DNA of 64,000 bases from Tanypteryx hageni (Eukaryota > Arthropoda > Insecta > Odonata > Petaluridae), in contig CM054115.1 in assembly GCA_028673005.1 (NCBI GenBank), forward strand, positions 372,001 through 436,000. Reading direction: 5' to 3'. Below the pieces are notes generated by a model, which had not been told where the DNA came from, did no database searches, and worked only from the letters and a program-made list of their open reading frames with translations. Positions 43,196-53,624 of the stretch are shown piece by piece; position 1 is the stretch's first letter, and each line of letters begins with the position of its first letter. The position numbers were made by a program, and so were the translations under genes.

Positions 43196-44775
43196 ATTTA
43201 TTTATTTATTTATTTTGGTCCAAAAACAGCACATTGGCCTTTACATTGGATACACCCAAAACAATATTTAAAATATATATATATATATATATAACAAAAT
43301 ACCTATACATATCAAAATATATATAAAAACAGAAATTAACACACATAAGATGGATGTAATGAAAATAAAAATTACAGAAACAAGACAGCTTTTCAGAGAC
43401 ATTCGCCACCTGTGGAGGCACGGAGGAGCGAGGACCTACATGTAATATCCAGCGAGGGTGCTACCTTTTGTAAAGCATTAAATGAGGTGGGAATGCGGTA
43501 AAAAAGCGACCTTTGGGATATAGATAGCCGGAAATGCGGAAGATGAAAGAGAGAGCACAAACGAGTGGAACGTGATGGGACACGTAGAGAAAAAAAAGAA
43601 CAAATATCAGTGGACCTGTAGAGACCATTCACCGCAGTGTGAATGAAATGGAAATCAAAATATTGCCGCCTGAGATGCAGAGGACGCAGTTTAAGAGCGG
43701 CGAGAACACCTTGTTTACTTAGCAAACGGAAGGCAGGAACACGGTTCCTCGCGATCGCAAGGAAGAAATTTAATGGACGATCAAGACACTTGAGTGTAGT
43801 CGGAGATGCTGTGGCCCACACGGGACAGCAGTAGTCCAGGATTGGGAGAAGGAAGGCTGAGAAAAATGATTTAAGTGCTAAAGGTTCATTTATCTCCTTA
43901 AATCGGTATAGAAGACTAAGAATAGACATGGCCTTAGATGTGGTTTTATCAATGTGGAGAGAGAAAGATAATTTTGTATCAAAGATTACGCCAAGATCTT
44001 TTTGAGAGAAGACCTTCCGGATTGGAGTGTCACTAAGGGAATAGAAAGTAGCGATAGGCTTTTTTCGTAGAGTGAAAGAGAGAAGCGTACATTTATTAGG
44101 ATTTGGTGTTAATTTCCATATTTGACACCAGTCGGAAATCTTCGAAAGACAATTTTGTAGACAGTCGCTATCGTATGAATTATTAATTTGCTTAAAAACC
44201 TTACAGTCGTCAGCATAAAGAAGGACGTTACACTTTTGACCTTTGATAGTATTAACTATGTCATCAATGTAAAGTGTGAAGAGTAGAGGTCCGAGAACAC
44301 TTCCTTGTGGTACACCTGATGTTACGGGGGAAAGAGATGAATAAAAACAATCTATTACAACTCTCTGCGTGCGGGAGTGTAAGAAACTAGTGATTAGGGA
44401 AAGAAAAGATCCATGAATGTTGAAACGATGAAAGAGTTTGTACAGAAGAAGAACATGATCCACAGTATCGAAAGCCTTTGCTAAATCTATGTAACAAACA
44501 TCCAGTTGGGATGATTTTTCAAAAGCTTCAGTAATATTATAATGTAAGACAGATAAATTTGTTAAGCAGGAACTACCAGGTAAAAATCCATGCTGTTCAG
44601 AGGAGATATATGGGAGAGTGAAAGAGAGAAGACGTTTGTGGATGATTTTTTCAAAAATCATGGAAATTACCGGAAGGATGGATATAGGGCGATAATTTTC
44701 CACTTCCACCTTATTACCGCATTTCAGTATGGGTGTTATATTGGCGGATTTCCAGTGATCGGGGAAAATTCCATC
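43196..44775 (-). mobile_element. CR1/Jockey-like LINE, 5'-truncated, copy 2
   Basis: 5'-truncated insertion on the minus strand. The 3' tail of AAATA-type repeats lies at about 43196-43215, preceded by GTGCTGTTTTTGGACC, which matches the tail of the LINE at 29812-31420. A TA run lies at 43278-43295 within its 3' region. Confidence 0.85.
43393..44775 (-). CDS. LINE reverse transcriptase, C-terminal part (open)
   Basis: Open from the truncated 5' edge near 44775 to the stop at 43393, about 460 residues. It contains NYRPISILPVIS, CYIDLAKAFDTVDH (motif A Asp), TSGVPQGSVLGPLLF (motif B), LLYADDCKVF (catalytic YADD) and a KDLGVIFDTKLSF thumb region. A C-terminal FHLPHFRLSISQRSLFYRIP block matches the other LINE copy. 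It lacks endonuclease and N-terminal RT sequence, so it is a dead 5' truncation despite having no stop. The uninterrupted frame suggests recent insertion. Confidence 0.88.
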   Translation of the reverse strand, partial: DGIFPDHWKSANITPILKCGNKVEVENYRPISILPVISMIFEKIIHKRLLSFTLPYISSEQHGFLPGSSCLTNLSVLHYNITEAFEKSSQLDVCYIDLAKAFDTVDHVLLLYKLFHRFNIHGSFLSLITSFLHSRTQRVVIDCFYSSLSPVTSGVPQGSVLGPLLFTLYIDDIVNTIKGQKCNVLLYADDCKVFKQINNSYDSDCLQNCLSKISDWCQIWKLTPNPNKCTLLSFTLRKKPIATFYSLSDTPIRKVFSQKDLGVIFDTKLSFSLHIDKTTSKAMSILSLLYRFKEINEPLALKSFFSAFLLPILDYCCPVWATASPTTLKCLDRPLNFFLAIARNRVPAFRLLSKQGVLAALKLRPLHLRRQYFDFHFIHTAVNGLYRSTDICSFFSLRVPSRSTRLCSLFHLPHFRLSISQRSLFYRIPTSFNALQKVAPSLDITCRSSLLRASTGGECL

Positions 44776-45164
44776 TACACCTTACAGATCATATATGACC
44801 TAGGGAGAGATACTTACGGATTTTTAATCGTTGTTTTCCGAGGAAACCGTCTTAGCGATCGATTTCGTCAAAATATGCGATGTTTTTCTCGGAATATTCT
44901 CGATTTTTTATCTCCGAAACTACAGCGCTTAAAAATAGGACCATGCGAATTTTCTTGTAGTAAATTTTGTTATTTATCTGAATACATTTTTCAATCTATA
45001 CCTTAGAGATCGTATAAGCGATAAGGAGAGCCGAGTTTGGTCTTTCATTGTTGCTTGACGGATGTCATTTAACGAGATACGAGTATGAGTTCATTAAAGT
45101 AATTATTTAAAGTGGATGTTCTAATTTGACGGATTCAAAAGTAAATAACATCATTATATACAGA
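44776..45164. other. spacer, right half of the LINE target region
   Basis: ACCTTACAGATCATATATGA near 44780 and ACCTTAGAGATCGTATAAGC near 45001 suggest a degenerate tandem repeat near 220-240 bp. No gene. Confidence 0.4.
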
Positions 45165-46315
45165 CGTTCCTTACAGAGGAGGAGGATATAACATATAGGA
45201 GGATACTAACGTTTAGGCACTTCCAGATGAGCTGGAGATTCGAATTTTCTTTCTTAGTTAGGATTTAGTGCAAAACCGACTAGAAAAAACGAAAATCTTG
45301 AAAAAGTGCAACAATGCGGCCGCTAAAAATTCGCGATTGTTTGAACAAATTTTCAAGGTTTATGTATTTCCGAATGTACTATGGAACTGAAATGTTTTTT
45401 GAGGTAGGATTTGTAAAAAAACGAAATAGGAATTATAGAAATTTTATTTGTTTGGCAGTTAAAAATTCTTAAAGTTTAAATAAATAGATACCTGTTTAGA
45501 CATTGCGGGATGAGCTAGGAAGCCGAAATTTTCAAGTTATGTACAGAGTAGCGCATTTGCACAAATAAACATTTAAATCTCTCCATAAACATAATTCGGT
45601 GGCCGTTAAAAATTTTCAAACTTTAAACAATTGGAAAAATATTATTTCACTTCTAGAGGTACTACAACTTTAATATTTGGCATAAATGTGTAGCATTAGT
45701 ACCCCATAATGGAGAAAGTTAAAATTCATAAAATTGCAAAGTTTGGGGATTATTTTAATCTATTATTTTTACATAAGGAAAAAACGAAAATCGCTCCGGA
45801 GGTGAAATAATTAGAATTAAAAAAATATTTGTAATGAAAGAGGGATAATAGAAAGTTTGATATTTTAATTTGTTTGGCAGATAAAAATTCTTAAATTTTA
45901 AATAAACAGGTAAAAGTTTGGACACTACACGGAAAGTTAGGGAGCTGAAATTTTTAAATTATTTATACTTTAGTTTATATTAACGAATGAACATTTCAAG
46001 GTATCCATGAAGTGGTTATTGCGGCCGTTAAAAATTATTTAAATTTAAATGTTATTTCGCTCGTAATTGCGCTATAAATTTAAAATTTGGCAGAAATGTG
46101 TGGAATTATTAATCCAATGTGGGGAAAGTATAATATCCCTATAATTGCAAAAGTTAGCGATTGTTTTACTCCATTATTGTTCCATAATGAAAAAACGGAA
46201 ATTGGTGCCGAGGAGAAATCCTATGAACTAAAGGAATACTTCTCATGATGAAATATCTCTCTGAAAAAGTAATATTTTTTCAAGGTTAGATGCAAGCACC
46301 TTCTACTAGTATAAC
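45165..46315 (-). repeat. GAGGAGGATATAAC family, long inverted copy
   Basis: Left edge GGAGGATACTAACGTTTAGGC is the inverse of the family end; right edge TGCAAGCACCTTCTACTAGT is the inverse of the family start. At about 1.1 kb it is longer than the plus-strand copies because part of the interior is duplicated. Confidence 0.62.
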
Positions 46316-46384
46316 TAATATTTTTGTTCTTCATTCAGACCGTGATATATTCCCTATTGTGTATTAGACTGTAGTAATAGTTTT

Positions 46385-46540
46385 TAGGCCTTCTTTACCA
46401 GCGAAGCGGTAATTTGCGGAACGCCTTATTGACACGTCTGGTCCGTCCGTCCGTCGCAACTTCCATCTCCCAATCCGCTGGACGGATTTAAATTTAATTA
46501 GGTATACGTGATTTTTATTAAAATTTATCGCCCAATTGTG
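46385..46540. repeat. short dispersed repeat with GTCCGTCCGTCCGTCG, copy 2
   Basis: Same order of strings as 35440-35590, including CCGCTGGACGGATTTAAATT. Confidence 0.6.
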
Positions 46541-46589
46541 ATTTTTAACTGAATCCGTGTATTATAACGTCCGCTTTACATAATTACTT

Positions 46590-47131
46590 TAGGAAAGGCA
46601 TATAAATCCCAACATTGGGTGATGAGGAACCTCAAGGGGAGCGGTACAGCCGCAAAGGAGTTAGCGTATAAAGCCATTATTAGACCAATTTTGGAATACT
46701 CTACCAATGTATGGGATCCGTACGAAGTGGGGCAGATTAATAAGTTAGAAAAAGTCCAAAGAAAGGCTGCCAGATACGTGATGGGGAAGCGTAAGAAGAC
46801 TGAAAGTGTAACGGAAATGATAAGAGCGTTAGGTTGGGAATCATTGGAAAATAGAAGGAAACTCAATAGGCTATGCGGGATTTTTAAAATATTAAATAAT
46901 AAAGGGGCATGGGAAAATTTATCGTCTGGGATCGAAAAACCTCACTACATAGGAAAAAACGACCACAAATATAAAATTAAATACAGGCCGCAGAAGACGG
47001 ACGTCGCCAAGAACTTTTTTCTAAATAGAGGAATCTGTGAATTGAATGAGCTACCGGAGGAAATCTTTAAGCCCTTTCCTAAATCGCTTAAACAATTTAA
47101 GTCAAAATGTAAAGGTTTTCTTTTTTTTTAG
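46590..47131 (+). pseudogene. LINE reverse-transcriptase C-terminal fragment (third LINE type)
   Basis: The open frame from the truncated edge to the TAG at 47129-47131 encodes about 180 residues: AYKAIIRPILEYSTNVWDP, KLEKVQRKAARYVMG, SVTEMIRALGWESLE, RRKLNRLCGIFKI and FFLNRGICELNELP. This block is the post-RT C-terminal region of arthropod CR1/Jockey-type LINEs and contains no catalytic motif. It is 5'-truncated and differs from the LINEs at 29812 and 43196. Expression as such is not expected. Confidence 0.8.
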
Positions 47132-48304
47132 AGGGGGACGAGTGAGCCGGAGGGAGTAGAGTGAATGCTTGGTAGGGTGAAGTACGGTGGGGACTTCGTG
47201 GGCCCCGGGACCGCTACGGCAACCGTGAAGGCCTACCATGAACCTCGAAAACTTCGACTCCGATTAAAGCAAAGGGGAAAGTATTTGTATTATAAGTATT
47301 TTATCCAAAATTGTATTATTTTTATAAAATTAATAATTTTATTCTGTTAAATTTTGGACAAGTGACCACGCAGTAAGTTATATGATGTGCAAATTCGCTG
47401 AAATTTATTGACAATGAGTCATGTAATGTTGCCACCTGGCATGTAGCGAAATTGCAGCTCATATAGTAAATAAACTTATACTCCAGTGATAAGCTGAAGA
47501 AACCGCTGCACTGTCCCAAAGTCTATCTCCGGCCCTCCTTCGGGCGGTATTTATTTGGGCAAATGCACGAATTACATTGAAACCATTTGAAATTTTGAAC
47601 ACAGCTTACGGCTTCCCGGTACTACCTCGGTCCGGTCCCTTTCTCGAAGTGGGCTTCCCAACATTTTCGACGCCACCGACCCCTCATATCCCGGGGACCC
47701 CATGTTGGGAACCGGTGCTCTACCTCAAGTTATATCTAGTAGTTTAGTAGTAGTTTCTCCAACTCTCTTGGAAATGCGTACATATATATATATATATATA
47801 GTTTGTTTTCGTCAGATATTTAGTAGCGCCATTCAACTAATTTTGCAAGTGTTCGGTTCATAATGTATTCAATGTCTCCTAATCTGGGTAAATGGAGTTT
47901 GGATAATTGCAACATATATTTAAACGATAGGAAGACTCAAAATATATTTTTAATATTTTCAAAAATTTTAACAATCGGCTCCCGCGAGCCAACTTCAGCT
48001 CGTCAGCGCTCTAATCTCGTTAAATGGCATCCGTCCATTCTTTCTTCCATAGTATAATGCATGTCACTACAGCGCATCTTAATTATAAATAATTTTAAAA
48101 AGCAATTTTATATAGCCCTGCACAGTTCTCAGTTCTTTTCTTATGGGTGTTTAAAATTGTACATTGGGGTCAAAAACACCCCTTAAATATAAATGTTTCT
48201 GCAGTTTCGGTTTTATTCCAGAGGTCATACCCAATGACCCATCTTCCTTCCAAATTTCTCCTCTGTATCACTTCTAGAAGTACCTTAGGCTTTATATGGT
48301 GTAA

Positions 48305-48367
<63 letters not shown>

Positions 48368-48439
48368 TACAACCTATATATGTAAGAAGCAGTTATTTAT
48401 AATGATAAGAATAATAAAATCTAATGTGGCCACCACATG
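47132..48439. other. spacer with hAT-end-like sequence and TA arrays
   Basis: 47525-47725 ends with CATGTTGGGAACCGGTGCTC, resembling the GGTTCCCAACATG terminus of some hAT elements; no transposase. TA arrays at 47780-47800 and 48304-48365. Open stretches here show no motifs. Confidence 0.4.
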
Positions 48440-49110
48440 ACTTTCTCCATATCTGTAATATTTATAAAAATTCCAAATAGGTTAGATAATAATAAATGTT
48501 TTAAGAAACTGCGAGAAAATTTTCGACTTTACAAAGAACAGAAATAAACTCAAACCATAGCCTTCTGATGTCGGATATAGCCACACAAAGCTCCAACAAT
48601 TAAGAAAAGAAAAAGGAGCGTTACTAAGATGTAACAGCGTCAATTGTTAACAGTAGTCGTCGGTAGGTGGCGTGGTGGCGGCAGCTAAGAATATAAGATA
48701 TCTCTTAAACAACGCATTATATGGAAAAATGTTTCAAACAAAGGTTGCAGCAAATTAAATATCCTACAACTTTTATTCCGATACAGTTTTACATTTATCA
48801 AATATTAAAGAAAATATTTTAAAATAACGGATAAGTGACAAGAGTTAACACTCACTTCCGGTTGACCGATTTTTACCGAAAACAAGCACATTCTCGCGAC
48901 TTTTATAAAATTGTTAAATGTAAAATTTCGCGTTGAGCTGATTAATAGTTTTTGAGTTAGAACACCCACAAAAAGCTATCACCTGTCGTACACAGACATG
49001 ATCGAGAAAATGGTCAAAGCGTGTTCAGGGGACCTGAAAACGTCTATTTCCCTTGAAATCTCGAAGTCGATTTTTTTCATTTTCCACTATACTTCGCATA
49101 TCGAGAAAGT
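48440..49110. repeat. CTTTCTCCATAT family, inverted copy
   Basis: Bounded by ACTTTCTCCATAT (48440) and CATATCGAGAAAGT (49110), with the inverse of the conserved interior strings. Confidence 0.65.
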
Positions 49111-49469
49111 AATAAATAACAAGTTTTAAATTTATAATAAATAATTAACGAACGAGTGACGAATAGAAATAAATAAAAAAAGATTTTTTTAAAGCATTTA
49201 TACAACTCGAACCTGGTGGCTATATATACGTCAAATATCGCGTGTTTATCTCGGTTGCAATACCATAAAAAATGTAGCTATTTCCAAGTCCTAAATTAAA
49301 AAATGACCCGCGTACATATTTGGCAAGAGAAGTTATAACGATAGTACCGCAATCAAACATAGATGGGGACACTGAACAGATACACCGCTAAAGGAATAAA
49401 ATCCGAATTGGTTGATATCCTTACCCATAGTGGTGACAATTCCTCACGAACCGAGCAGAGATTAAAAAG

Positions 49470-49472
<3 letters not shown>
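49111..49472. other. spacer, no gene seen
   Basis: AT-rich, ends at a (TA)n array of about 31 units (49473-49534). Confidence 0.4.
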
Positions 49473-49534
<62 letters not shown>

Positions 49535-49536
<2 letters not shown>

Positions 49537-49957
49537 CGATACGGAAAGAGAAATAATATGATAAAATAAATGCAACGAGAGGTTGAGAGGGATAGGAAGG
49601 AGCCAGTGAACACTTACCATACGGTGGTGGACGTCCACAGCGATAGAGGAAGGCTTGTAATTTGGAGCTTTCGGGCAACACACGCCCTTCTTCAGCGAGA
49701 GAAAAACGAAGACTAAAATAAGCGTAACACTGGAGGTAGGGGTTCGGGAAAAGAGGGGTAAGGGGAAGGGGAAAGAGGGGTAAGGGGAAGGAGGGGTGAT
49801 TGGAGTGGGAGTGTTAGCGAAGGTTTAAACCTGGTAAGGAGAGGGAGCGGAGGATGTCAATATGGGCTAGTTCCCATTGACGGAGTTGTGGCGCGGGGAA
49901 ACTACTTGGAAGAGCACGAATAGTTTTTACTGTGAAGCAGCTATTGAAGGGAAGGGA
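49535..49957 (-). mobile_element. Penelope-like fragment, family 3: C-terminus plus pLTR
   Basis: On the minus strand a frame at 49955-49814 encodes LRQWELAHIDILRSLSLPG and a terminal NLR, parallel to the end of the GIY-YIG domain of PLE-A/B. A pLTR-like stretch with a hammerhead-like core follows. It is cut 5' by a TA run (49958-49980) and ends at (TA)n (49534). Sequence divergence from PLE-A/B marks a separate family. Confidence 0.7.
49665..49700 (-). ncRNA. hammerhead-ribozyme-like core, GAAA type
   Basis: CTGAAGA (49695-49689), a GGGC/GCCC stem with a longer loop and GAAA (49672-49669). It is the strongest stem II of the GAAA-type cores; stem III is not obvious. Confidence 0.45.
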
Positions 49958-50127
49958 GTATATATATATATATATATATAGACTTAAGGAAATGAAAAGG
50001 TAGTGATGAGGGTTGCAACAAGGTGTTGAAGGAAGCCCAGCGGACACTTACCAAGTCGGAGACCAAGTTGGCAGGCTGCTGGGGGCGTCGAAGAGACACG
50101 TTGAACACACGAACACAAAAACAAAAA

Positions 50128-50165
50128 ACACGCAAGCTTATCGGGCCTATGCCCTTCTTCAGCAG
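50128..50165 (-). ncRNA. hammerhead-like core with GATA substitution
   Basis: In the left pLTR of PLE-B: CTGAAGA (50162-50156), GGGC/GCCC stem, GATA (50142-50139). Confidence 0.35.
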
Positions 50166-50340
50166 TAGAGTAAATGAGAGTGACACACTGGGCGGGGAAT
50201 GACAGGATGATGTGGGGAGGTTGATGATCGGAGGAGGCGGGGAGTAGGAAGGGTGGATAGCCAATAAGGAGGGAGTGTGATGAGGTAGAGTGCGAATAGT
50301 TACAAAGTAACAAGGAGACATTGTAAGGGGGCTAATAGGG

Positions 50341-53188
50341 TTAGATGAAGATGAGGCCAGGCGGAGAGAAAGAGTCAAGATGTATGTGTGCAAGTTCCCA
50401 GTGTCGGAGAAGGGGGGCAGGAGTGTCATTGGGTAAGGCGCCAATAACCCTTACATTGTAGCAACTATTGAAGGGGATATTGTGGGCATTGACGTGTAAT
50501 GCAACTGGGAGGGGGCGTCTGAGAGAGACGCTATTCCGGTGACCGTTCATGCGGATATTTAACGGATTGCTGGTGAGGCCTACATAAAACGCGGGACAGA
50601 GTGTGCAGCTAAGGAGATAAATGACGTTACGGGTGGTGCAGTTGCTTCTAGAGGTGATGGGGTAGGTGATATTGGTGGAGGGACTCTAGAAAGAAGATGA
50701 GAATAGGTGGATAAGGCAAGTGAGGCAGCGAGGTTTGCCGCAGGAGTGAGAGAGACCCTATGGCAAGTGGCGTGGTAGAAGTGGGAAGTTCCTTCATCCA
50801 CAAGATATTTCCCAAATTGGAGGGCCGGCGGAAGGAGAGGAGCGGGGGATTGGCAAAAAGGTTGGTAAAGAGGGACTGATGGGAGGAAGAGGTAAGAATT
50901 GGGTGGGCAGCATGGAGGATTGTTTTGAGGGCTTCGTGGATACCGGGAAGGAAAAGTGTAGGAAGAGTGAGAGGAGGGGTTGATACAGGGATAGTAGGTG
51001 TGTGTGGAAGGGATCCATGGTGGGTAGGCGTCATCGCCCTATGGATCTGCTCGCGGACCAAGACTGGAGGGTAGCCACGTTTGAGGAGAGCGTCCTCGAG
51101 GACGGAGTAGTATTGTAGAAGGGAAGCTCTATCAGAACAAAGCCTCCATCCTCGACAAGCAAGGGCATAGGGGATAGAGGTTTTGGTATGAAGGGGATGG
51201 CAGCTATCAAAGTGGAGATATTGGAGGCTGCTGGTGGGTTTGATATGAACACAGGTGCGAATCTTGCTGTCTTGAAGGTAAAGATCGACATCCAGGAATG
51301 TGATGTGGGAGGTAGAGGATTGGTGGGTGAAAGAGAGTGAAGGATGGGAGGAGAGGCGCGAGAGAAAGGAATAGAGAGAGTCAGGTTCATGCGTCCAAAT
51401 GAGGAAGACATCGTCGATGTATCTCAGCCACAAAAGTGGTCTGAGTGGTACGTTGAGGAAGAGTCGTTCCCATTCTCCCAAGTAACAATTGGCGAATGAA
51501 GGCGCCATACGGGTGCCCATCGCAGTGCCTCTAATTTGAAGGTAGTGACGCCCATCGAAGGAGAAGTTGTTCATTTTTAGCACCATAGCTGCCAAGTCTA
51601 ATAAGAAATGGGAGGAAGGTCTTGCGTCGGGTGGTCTTGAGTCCAGGAGTTTACTAAGGGCAGAGAGTCCATCATCGTGGGGGATGTTTGTGTAGAGGGA
51701 ACAGACATCGATAGTGGCCAAAATGGTATTGGGTGGGAGAGGAAATAGGAGGTGTTTGAGGCGTTTGAGAAAGTGGTTAGTGTCTTGGATGAAGGAAGGG
51801 AATTGACGAATGAGAGGTTGTAGGTGGGAGTCAACGAAGGCGGAGATGCGTTCTGTAGGGGAGTTAAAGCTGGCAACAATGGGGCGGCCGGGGATGTTGG
51901 GTTTGTGGATTTTAGGGAGAAGGTAGAACGTGGGTGTGCGGGGTTTGTAGGGGATCAATAAAGCAATGGCGGAATCGGGAAGGCCTTCCTGTTTGCCTGA
52001 GGAAGGAAGATAGGACGAAATTTTTTCAGAGTGGTGGTCTGTGGGGTTGGAAGTAAGGTGATGGTAAAAAGTTTCGTCAGAAAGTTGGCGCTAGGCTTCC
52101 TCGTTATATTTGGCGCGATCCATCACAACCGTGGTGGTGCCCTTGTCGGCAGGGAGGATGATGATATGGTCACTATGTTTGAGTGTAGAAATGGCATGTC
52201 TTTCACGTCTGGTAAGATTATCTGTATGGTCGATAAGATCGGAAAAGTTGGGTTGGGAGACTCTGGAAAGGATATAATTGAGGTATTGTTCGACCGGGTG
52301 TAGGGAAGGAAGGGTGGGTGGAATGTATTGGGAAGGAGGTTTGAAGATGGAAAAGGTAGGTGGAAGGCCGGGAGGGAGTTTATGGTTGGCAGAGGTGAGA
52401 GAGTCTTCTTTGGGAGGGTTGGTTTTTAGACGTAGTGTGCGGGCAAATGACTGGACTTTGGCAAGGAGGCGAAAATGATCAAATTTGGCGGTGGGACAAA
52501 AAGAAAGGCCACGTGATAGGAGTTCATTCTCGCCAGGGGTAAGTACGTGGGAGGAAAGGTTCAAGACTTCATCTGGTTGGCAAGATGAAGAGGTGGTGGC
52601 AGGAGTGTGCGAAAAATAGGAGCGCTTCAAAGGTTTGCGGGTTAGGAAAGTGTGGGTCTTTTTCAGGATATAGAGTGATGGTGGCGTTGGGAATCCCAGG
52701 AGATCCGCAAGACAGGGAGTTTGACCGATGAGTGGCGGGGAAGGAGGTGGTTTGTTGACCTCGCCAGCTGTAATGAACGGAAGGGGAAGACCAAGTTTGA
52801 GGTGCCGGACGCAAAGCAGAGAGAGTTTACGGAGAAGTCTGTTGCGATGTGCGGTGATATCATTAGCCGCTTGAAGGAAAGCGGCACGAAGGTCGGATAT
52901 GGATTGCGAAGAATGACGAAGATAAAGAACGAGAGATTTACAATTAGCGAAGTGGGTGTTAGAGAGGGTGGTATAATGGTGTATGGTGGAACGGATAATA
53001 TGGATAGAGGCGAGGTGATACGTGAGGGCTAGGGAAGCGCGGATAGGGGTAGGAAGGCCTGAAAGAGGAATTCTGATGGTGAGGCATTTGGGGGTGAATC
53101 CAAGTGCAAGGCAGGAGTTGAGGAATTCAATCTGGCTGTTGAGGGTGATGTGTCTGCGGAGATGATAACGGAGACGGGTCAGTTCCAT
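50341..53188 (-). pseudogene. Penelope-like reverse transcriptase / GIY-YIG protein, copy B
   Basis: From the ATG at 53188 the N-terminal region runs 365 codons with no shift to a TAG at 52091-52093, following YNEEA. The same frame continues through the RT: FYLLPKIHKP, DVCSLYTNIPHDDG, GTAMGTRMAPSFAN, LRYIDDVF near 51415, FLDVDLYL, and on to LGNILW. At about 50748 the CGKPRCLTC block lies in another frame (as in copy A), with a TAG at 50686-50688. The GIY-YIG start (CTLCPAFYVGLTS) and end follow. Apart from these breaks it is better preserved than copy A. Known PLE proteins nick DNA with GIY-YIG and extend with an RT related to telomerase. Confidence 0.88.
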
Positions 53189-53399
53189 GGTGGATGAGAA
53201 AGATAATAGAAAAAGACGACAGGAGAGAAACGTAAAGATATAGACAAATAAGGAGAAAAAAGGAAGGTATATATATAGACCTAAGGAAATGAAAAGGTAG
53301 TGATGAGGGTGCCCAGCGGACACTTACCAAGTCGGTGACCAAGTTGGCAGGCTGCTGGGGGCGTCGAAGAGACACGTTGAACACACGAACACAAAACAC

Positions 53400-53436
53400 G
53401 CAAGCTTATCGGGACTATGCCCTTCTTCAGCGATAG
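53400..53436 (-). ncRNA. hammerhead-like core with GATA substitution
   Basis: In the right pLTR of PLE-B: CTGAAGA (53430-53424), stem with one changed base (GGGC/GTCC), GATA (53410-53407). Confidence 0.33.
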
Positions 53437-53576
53437 AGTAAATGAGAGTGACACACTGGGCGGGGAATGACAGGGTGATGTGGGGAGGTTGATGATCGGA
53501 GGAGGCGGGGAGTAGGAGGGGTGGATAGCCAATAAGGAGGGAGTGTGATTAGGTAGAGTGCGAATAGTTACAAAGT

Positions 53577-53619
<43 letters not shown>
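53577..53619. repeat. (TA)n microsatellite
   Basis: TA array joining the end of PLE-B to the duplicated block. Confidence 0.95.

Positions 53620-53624
<5 letters not shown>

Larger units (their letters stand above)
49981..53576 (-). mobile_element. Penelope-like element copy B
   Basis: Full-length counterpart of PLE-A without the hAT. Left pLTR 49981-50308, right pLTR 53278-53576, coding strand minus. Both ends abut (TA)n. Right after the element a CTTAAGGAAATTAAAAGG string (53620-53640) looks like the start of another pLTR, as in head-to-tail PLE arrays. Confidence 0.88.

Noticed and set aside
47863..48057. 64-codon frame near 47.9 kb
   Set aside because: No motif; flanked by TA arrays and hAT-end-like repeat.
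50341..50550. Separate small GIY-YIG gene
   Set aside because: It is the C-terminal part of the PLE-B protein in a shifted frame, not an independent gene.
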